From Arenibacter hampyeongensis (lineage in GTDB: Bacteria > Bacteroidota > Bacteroidia > Flavobacteriales > Flavobacteriaceae), in the NCBI RefSeq assembly GCF_002909255.1, contig NZ_PIOB01000008.1, forward strand, positions 62,001-126,000: a stretch of 64,000 nucleotides of DNA. Reading direction: 5' to 3'. Positions 60,302-64,000 of this stretch are shown here, in pieces; positions within the stretch are counted from its first letter, which is position 1, and each line of letters opens with the position of its first letter. Under the pieces are notes generated by a model. It was not told where the DNA came from. It saw only the letters and a program-made list of their open reading frames with translations, and did no database searches. The position numbers were made by a program, and so were the translations under genes.

Positions 60302-63055
60302 ATGAACGAAAAAATAACAAATACCGATCTTTTTCAAATCATTTTTGATGCTTCTTTGGCAGGATTGTTTGTGATCAATAAGCTAGGTTATATTCTTATT
60401 GCAAATCGGACAGCGGAAAATCTTTTCGGTTATAGTGTTGGGGAATTGGCCAATATGAATATTCATATGATCGTTCCCGATTGGAAGAAAAAGGAAGAGG
60501 CAGCCTTATCAAAGGTAAAAATAGTAGAACCAATTCAGTTTTTTGGCCTTAAAAAAAATGGAATTAATTTTTCATTGGATATTAGGTGCGTTCCAACAGT
60601 TTTAAAAGGTCAAAACCTATATGCACTTTATTGTAAACCAGCTGATATCGCCGTTTTTGAAAGTGATAGAAAGTTTCGGACTTTGGTGTCCAATGCAGCG
60701 GGAATAGTGTATAGCTGTAAGGCATATAGTCCTTATTATATGGAATTTATCAGCGAGACCTGCCATAAGATAAGTGGTTATTCACCACAGCAATTCTATG
60801 ATGACCCAGTACTTTGTTGGGAAAATTTAATTTACAATGAAGATCTGCCAATGGTCATGGAAGAGCTTGGCAGGGCCGAAAAGGAAAAAAACACATATCA
60901 GCTTTCCTATAGGATATTAACGGCCAAAAAGGAAATTAAATGGATTTGGGAGAAGGGTTCCTTTGCAACGGATGACCACAATGCCCCTATTAGACGGGAA
61001 GGTTTTATGCATGATGTAACCGATAAAAAGACAGTGGAAAATGCCCTGATAAAGGAAAAAAAATTGCTTCATCAGTATATGGATACTTCTCCTTCCATGT
61101 TTCTGGTTATCAATAAGAACCATACCGTTGAACTTGTTAATAGAAGGACCTGTGAAATATTGGGAATTGATCAAGAGGCTATTTTGAACAAAAACTGGTT
61201 TACGGAATTCATACCTAAAAGGAACAAAAAACAATTGATCCATCTTTTTGAGTCTATTTTTGAGGAAAAAGTAAATCTGCCCAACTTTTACGAAAACCAT
61301 GTTATTGCCAAAGGTGGGCAAGAGCGCCTAATTCAATGGAACAATGCTGCCTTGAGGGATGGCAATAATGAAATTGTAGGGGTCGTAAGTTCTGGATTGG
61401 ATATTACTGAAACCAAGTTGATACGGAATACCTTAAACATTAGAAATCGGGCTTTGGAAGCTGCAGGCAACGGTATCGTTATTGCAGATGCCCAAGACCC
61501 CATACTACCTATTATTTTTTGTAATGAGGCCTTTACGCGCTTAAGCGGATATTCACAGAGTGAAATTCTGGGAAGAAACTGTAGATTTTTACAAAATGAT
61601 GACCGCGACCAACCTGAAATTAGGGTGTTGGACAGAGCTATTCAACAAGGAATCCCTTGTAGGGTGGTACTTCGAAATTATCGTAAAGATGGCAGCCTTT
61701 TTTGGAACGACCTGTCAATTACCCCGCTTTATGATGAAAATCAAAAATTGACACATATAATTGGGGTCCAGAACGACGTGACCGAATTACAGCAGAACAA
61801 GAGTAAATTGGAGGAATATGCCCACCAATTGGAGCATAAAGTGGAAGAACAGACAAAGGAAGTTCAGTCTGCTGTTCAGCAGTTAGTGGCCACCAGTTTA
61901 AACTTGGAAGATCAGGTAGTGGAAACCTATAGGGCGGAAAAGAAGGCCAAACTTAGTCAGGCATTGTTTACGGCCATAGCTCATAATTTCCCCAATGGAG
62001 TTATAATGGTCTTTAATACAGATTATGAATTGGTCTATGTGGAAGGAGAGGAAATGGACCGTATTAATATTATGAAGTCCCATTATGAAGGAATTCCAAT
62101 AGATAATATTCCAATTTTTTCAAAACAGCAGCTAAAAAAATTAAAGTCGGATATAGGAAAGACATTGAGTGGGGACAATATTTCCTTGGAAATGGATATT
62201 AAAGATCAATGCTATGCAGTGAATTCCACTCCTCTCTATTCCGATGAAAAAGAAATTATGTGGGCCCTTTTCGTTTATAACAATGTTTCCGAGCAGAAAG
62301 AAGTACAGCATAAATTGGAAAAGACGCTGCTGGTGGAAAAGGAGCTAAATGAATTGAAATCCCGTTTCATTTCAATGGCCTCCCATGAGTTTCGCACTCC
62401 GCTGAGCGCCATACTTTCATCGGCCACCCTGATAGGAAAACAGAATGAACCAGGAAAGGAGGAAAGGAGGATGAAACATGTCTCCAGGATAAGGACTAAT
62501 GTGAAGGAACTTGTTGTCATACTTAACGATTTTCTTTCCCTTAGCAAGCTTGAGGAGGGTAAGGTACAGGTAAAACCACAGGTTTTTGAGTTGATACAAT
62601 TTATAAAATTGTTGGTCGATGAGATGGAACCCAACAAAAAAGAGGGACAGAACATTGTTTTAGAGCATTCCCGGCCTACAATATCGGTTTTTTTGGATCC
62701 CAAGTTATTGAATCATATTCTTATCAATCTACTTTCGAATGCCATTAAGTATTCCAATGAGCAACAAATGATCCGCATCAAAATTTCAATAAAAGGGAAA
62801 AGCCTATTCATTGATATTCAGGATGAAGGGATTGGTATTCCTATAGGGGAGCATAAAAATCTATTTAATCGATTCTTTCGCGCAGAAAATTCCACGAACA
62901 TACAGGGAACAGGTCTTGGACTTCATATTGTAAAGCAGTATACGGAGCTATTGGGAGGCAAGGTAGGTTTTAAAAGCAAATTGGGAGAAGGAAGTACCTT
63001 CGGCATAAAACTCCCTGTTAATATAAACGAGAATGAAAAGAATACTGTTAATTGA
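60302..63055 (+). CDS. Multi-PAS sensor histidine kinase with a LOV photosensor domain
   Basis: This 917-residue soluble kinase has several PAS domains: about residues 8-115, 120-240 (PAS_3-like), 250-375, a LOV domain about 380-495, and a further PAS about 550-660. The LOV domain has GRNCRFLQ with the photo-reactive Cys427, NYRKDGSLFWNDLSI and GVQNDVT, which are the FMN-contacting positions, so blue-light sensing is expected. A coiled coil follows. The HisKA box MASHEFRTPLSAIL has His695, and the ATPase domain has NLLSNAIKYS, DEGIGIP and GTGLGLHI. It overlaps its REC-CRP partner gene by 23 bp. An FNR-like operator upstream suggests autoregulation. Confidence 0.94.
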   Translation: MNEKITNTDLFQIIFDASLAGLFVINKLGYILIANRTAENLFGYSVGELANMNIHMIVPDWKKKEEAALSKVKIVEPIQFFGLKKNGINFSLDIRCVPTVLKGQNLYALYCKPADIAVFESDRKFRTLVSNAAGIVYSCKAYSPYYMEFISETCHKISGYSPQQFYDDPVLCWENLIYNEDLPMVMEELGRAEKEKNTYQLSYRILTAKKEIKWIWEKGSFATDDHNAPIRREGFMHDVTDKKTVENALIKEKKLLHQYMDTSPSMFLVINKNHTVELVNRRTCEILGIDQEAILNKNWFTEFIPKRNKKQLIHLFESIFEEKVNLPNFYENHVIAKGGQERLIQWNNAALRDGNNEIVGVVSSGLDITETKLIRNTLNIRNRALEAAGNGIVIADAQDPILPIIFCNEAFTRLSGYSQSEILGRNCRFLQNDDRDQPEIRVLDRAIQQGIPCRVVLRNYRKDGSLFWNDLSITPLYDENQKLTHIIGVQNDVTELQQNKSKLEEYAHQLEHKVEEQTKEVQSAVQQLVATSLNLEDQVVETYRAEKKAKLSQALFTAIAHNFPNGVIMVFNTDYELVYVEGEEMDRINIMKSHYEGIPIDNIPIFSKQQLKKLKSDIGKTLSGDNISLEMDIKDQCYAVNSTPLYSDEKEIMWALFVYNNVSEQKEVQHKLEKTLLVEKELNELKSRFISMASHEFRTPLSAILSSATLIGKQNEPGKEERRMKHVSRIRTNVKELVVILNDFLSLSKLEEGKVQVKPQVFELIQFIKLLVDEMEPNKKEGQNIVLEHSRPTISVFLDPKLLNHILINLLSNAIKYSNEQQMIRIKISIKGKSLFIDIQDEGIGIPIGEHKNLFNRFFRAENSTNIQGTGLGLHIVKQYTELLGGKVGFKSKLGEGSTFGIKLPVNINENEKNTVN

Positions 63056-64000
63056 GGACAACAAGGATGTAAGGGAAAATACCGCCGATATATTGGAATT
63101 GTCCAATTACGAGGTAGTTACGGCCGAGAATGGAAAAACAGGGGTTGAGCTTGCCGAAAAGTTTAGGCCAGACGTGATTATCTGCGATATTATGATGCCG
63201 GAACTGGACGGATATGGGGTATTGGAATCGCTAGGTAAAAACAGTGCAACTTCCAGTATACCCTTTATATTTTTGACGGCAAAAACCGATAGGGCAGAGG
63301 TGAGGTTGGGAATGAATTTGGGGGCAGACGATTATTTGACAAAACCCTTTGAGGAAAAGGAACTGTTGGAAGCCATTGCTTCGCGCCTTCGAAAGAGCGA
63401 CTTCCTTAAAAAGGAGATAGCCAAAAATATGGAGGGGCTCAATAAATTTTTGGATGAGGCGTCACAATACAGCGATCTTAAAAGTCTCTCCAAGAACTAT
63501 TCCCTTAAAAAATATAATAAAAAGGATATAATCTTTTGGGAAGGGGACAATGCACATTCGCTATATTTTATAGAAAAAGGGAGTATAAAGACGTATAAAG
63601 GCACTGAATCCGGAAAAGAATTTGTAACGGGAATTTATGGGCCGGGAGATTTTATTGGACAGCTTTCCCTTTTAAACTCCAAAACAGTTTATGTTGAAAA
63701 TGCCATGGCATTGGAGGATGCGGAAATGTGTCCCATTCCTAGAGAGGATTTCACGAAATTGCTTTATGGCAATTCCGCAGTTTCGCAAAAATTTATTGGA
63801 ATGATTTCCAATAATCTGATGCACATGCAGGAACAATTGGTAGATATGGCATTTGCTTCTGTAAGACAGAGGGCTGCAAAAGCGCTATTGGAACTATACG
63901 ATAAGCATGTTATTCAGGATAAACCCAATGGTGGATTAGGAATCCCCCGAGAGGATTTTGCCGGAATGATCGGTACGGCCACGGAAACGGCCATCCGCAC
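63033..64000 (+). CDS. REC-CRP/FNR response regulator, C-terminus outside the window
   Basis: Translation from the ATG at 63033 gives MKRILLIEDNKDVRENTADI, a receiver domain with phospho-acceptor Asp52 (ICDIMMPELDG) and YLTKPFEEKE. A cNMP-binding-type domain (KKDIIFWEGDNAHSLYFIEK and GPGDFIGQLSLLNS) follows, then the start of a CRP-type HTH with REDFAGMIGTATETAIRT, where the sequence ends. It is a paralogue of the regulator at 47485, with the same domain order and a similar recognition helix (Glu-x3-Arg). It overlaps the LOV kinase gene by 23 bp, so the pair is translationally coupled. About 323 residues are visible; roughly 30 are missing. Confidence 0.92.
   Translation, partial: MKRILLIEDNKDVRENTADILELSNYEVVTAENGKTGVELAEKFRPDVIICDIMMPELDGYGVLESLGKNSATSSIPFIFLTAKTDRAEVRLGMNLGADDYLTKPFEEKELLEAIASRLRKSDFLKKEIAKNMEGLNKFLDEASQYSDLKSLSKNYSLKKYNKKDIIFWEGDNAHSLYFIEKGSIKTYKGTESGKEFVTGIYGPGDFIGQLSLLNSKTVYVENAMALEDAEMCPIPREDFTKLLYGNSAVSQKFIGMISNNLMHMQEQLVDMAFASVRQRAAKALLELYDKHVIQDKPNGGLGIPREDFAGMIGTATETAIR

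Overview
The window is a chromosomal segment of a member of the Bacteroidota, most likely a marine Flavobacteriaceae. The evidence is a low G+C content, a giant SprB-type adhesin with a type IX secretion C-terminal domain, PF07396-like and YceI-type envelope proteins, almost no Shine-Dalgarno sequences, and promoters with the Bacteroidota -7 element TAnnTTTG. No phage or conjugative module is visible. Both ends cut through genes: anmK on the left and a REC-CRP regulator on the right.

Region 1 (1-6.1 kb) is a peptidoglycan-recycling cluster: anmK (partial), a GH3 N-acetylhexosaminidase, an AmpG-type permease and a family-10-like glycoside hydrolase lipoprotein on the minus strand, with murQ divergent. 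Next come a PQQ-type sugar dehydrogenase with a cytochrome c (6.1-7.7 kb) and an 8.4-kb adhesin gene (7.8-16.25 kb).

Region 2 (16.3-18.1 kb) is an unusual tRNA-Pro(TGG) locus. An intact tRNA overlaps the stop codon of a small GIY-YIG nuclease gene. Upstream lie two degenerate tRNA-Pro-like copies and a scar of a second, deleted nuclease copy. Downstream lie three tandem units (179, 179 and about 144 bp), the second of which starts with an exact copy of the tRNA 3' tail.

Region 3 (18.1-28.2 kb) holds housekeeping genes: an Lrp regulator, the three-gene pyridine nucleotide transhydrogenase, a KefC/KefF pair, a YbdG-type mechanosensitive channel, a sugar-phosphate-isomerase-like protein and one unknown gene.

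Region 4 (28.6-64 kb) reads as one stress or low-oxygen island. It has ten universal stress protein (Usp) genes, a thioredoxin, Hsp20, a P-type ATPase, D-lactate dehydrogenase, cardiolipin synthase, two YceI proteins around a porin, a MscS channel, a patatin, a site-2 protease and a TerB-like protein. It also has two histidine kinase / REC-CRP regulator pairs, one kinase with a clear LOV (blue-light) domain. Fifteen intergenic FNR-like palindromes (TGA-N6-TCA, mostly TGAY-N4-RTCA) recur here. At almost all of them a TAnnTTTG/A-like -7 element lies with its last base 36.5 bp from the palindrome centre, so the centre would sit near -41.5, the class II CRP/FNR activator position. Most of the resulting leaders are 15-35 nt. 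I infer a single regulon, plausibly run by the two local REC-CRP proteins, with a gene content resembling the mycobacterial DosR dormancy regulon. This is the most notable system in the window, followed by the tRNA-Pro/GIY-YIG element.
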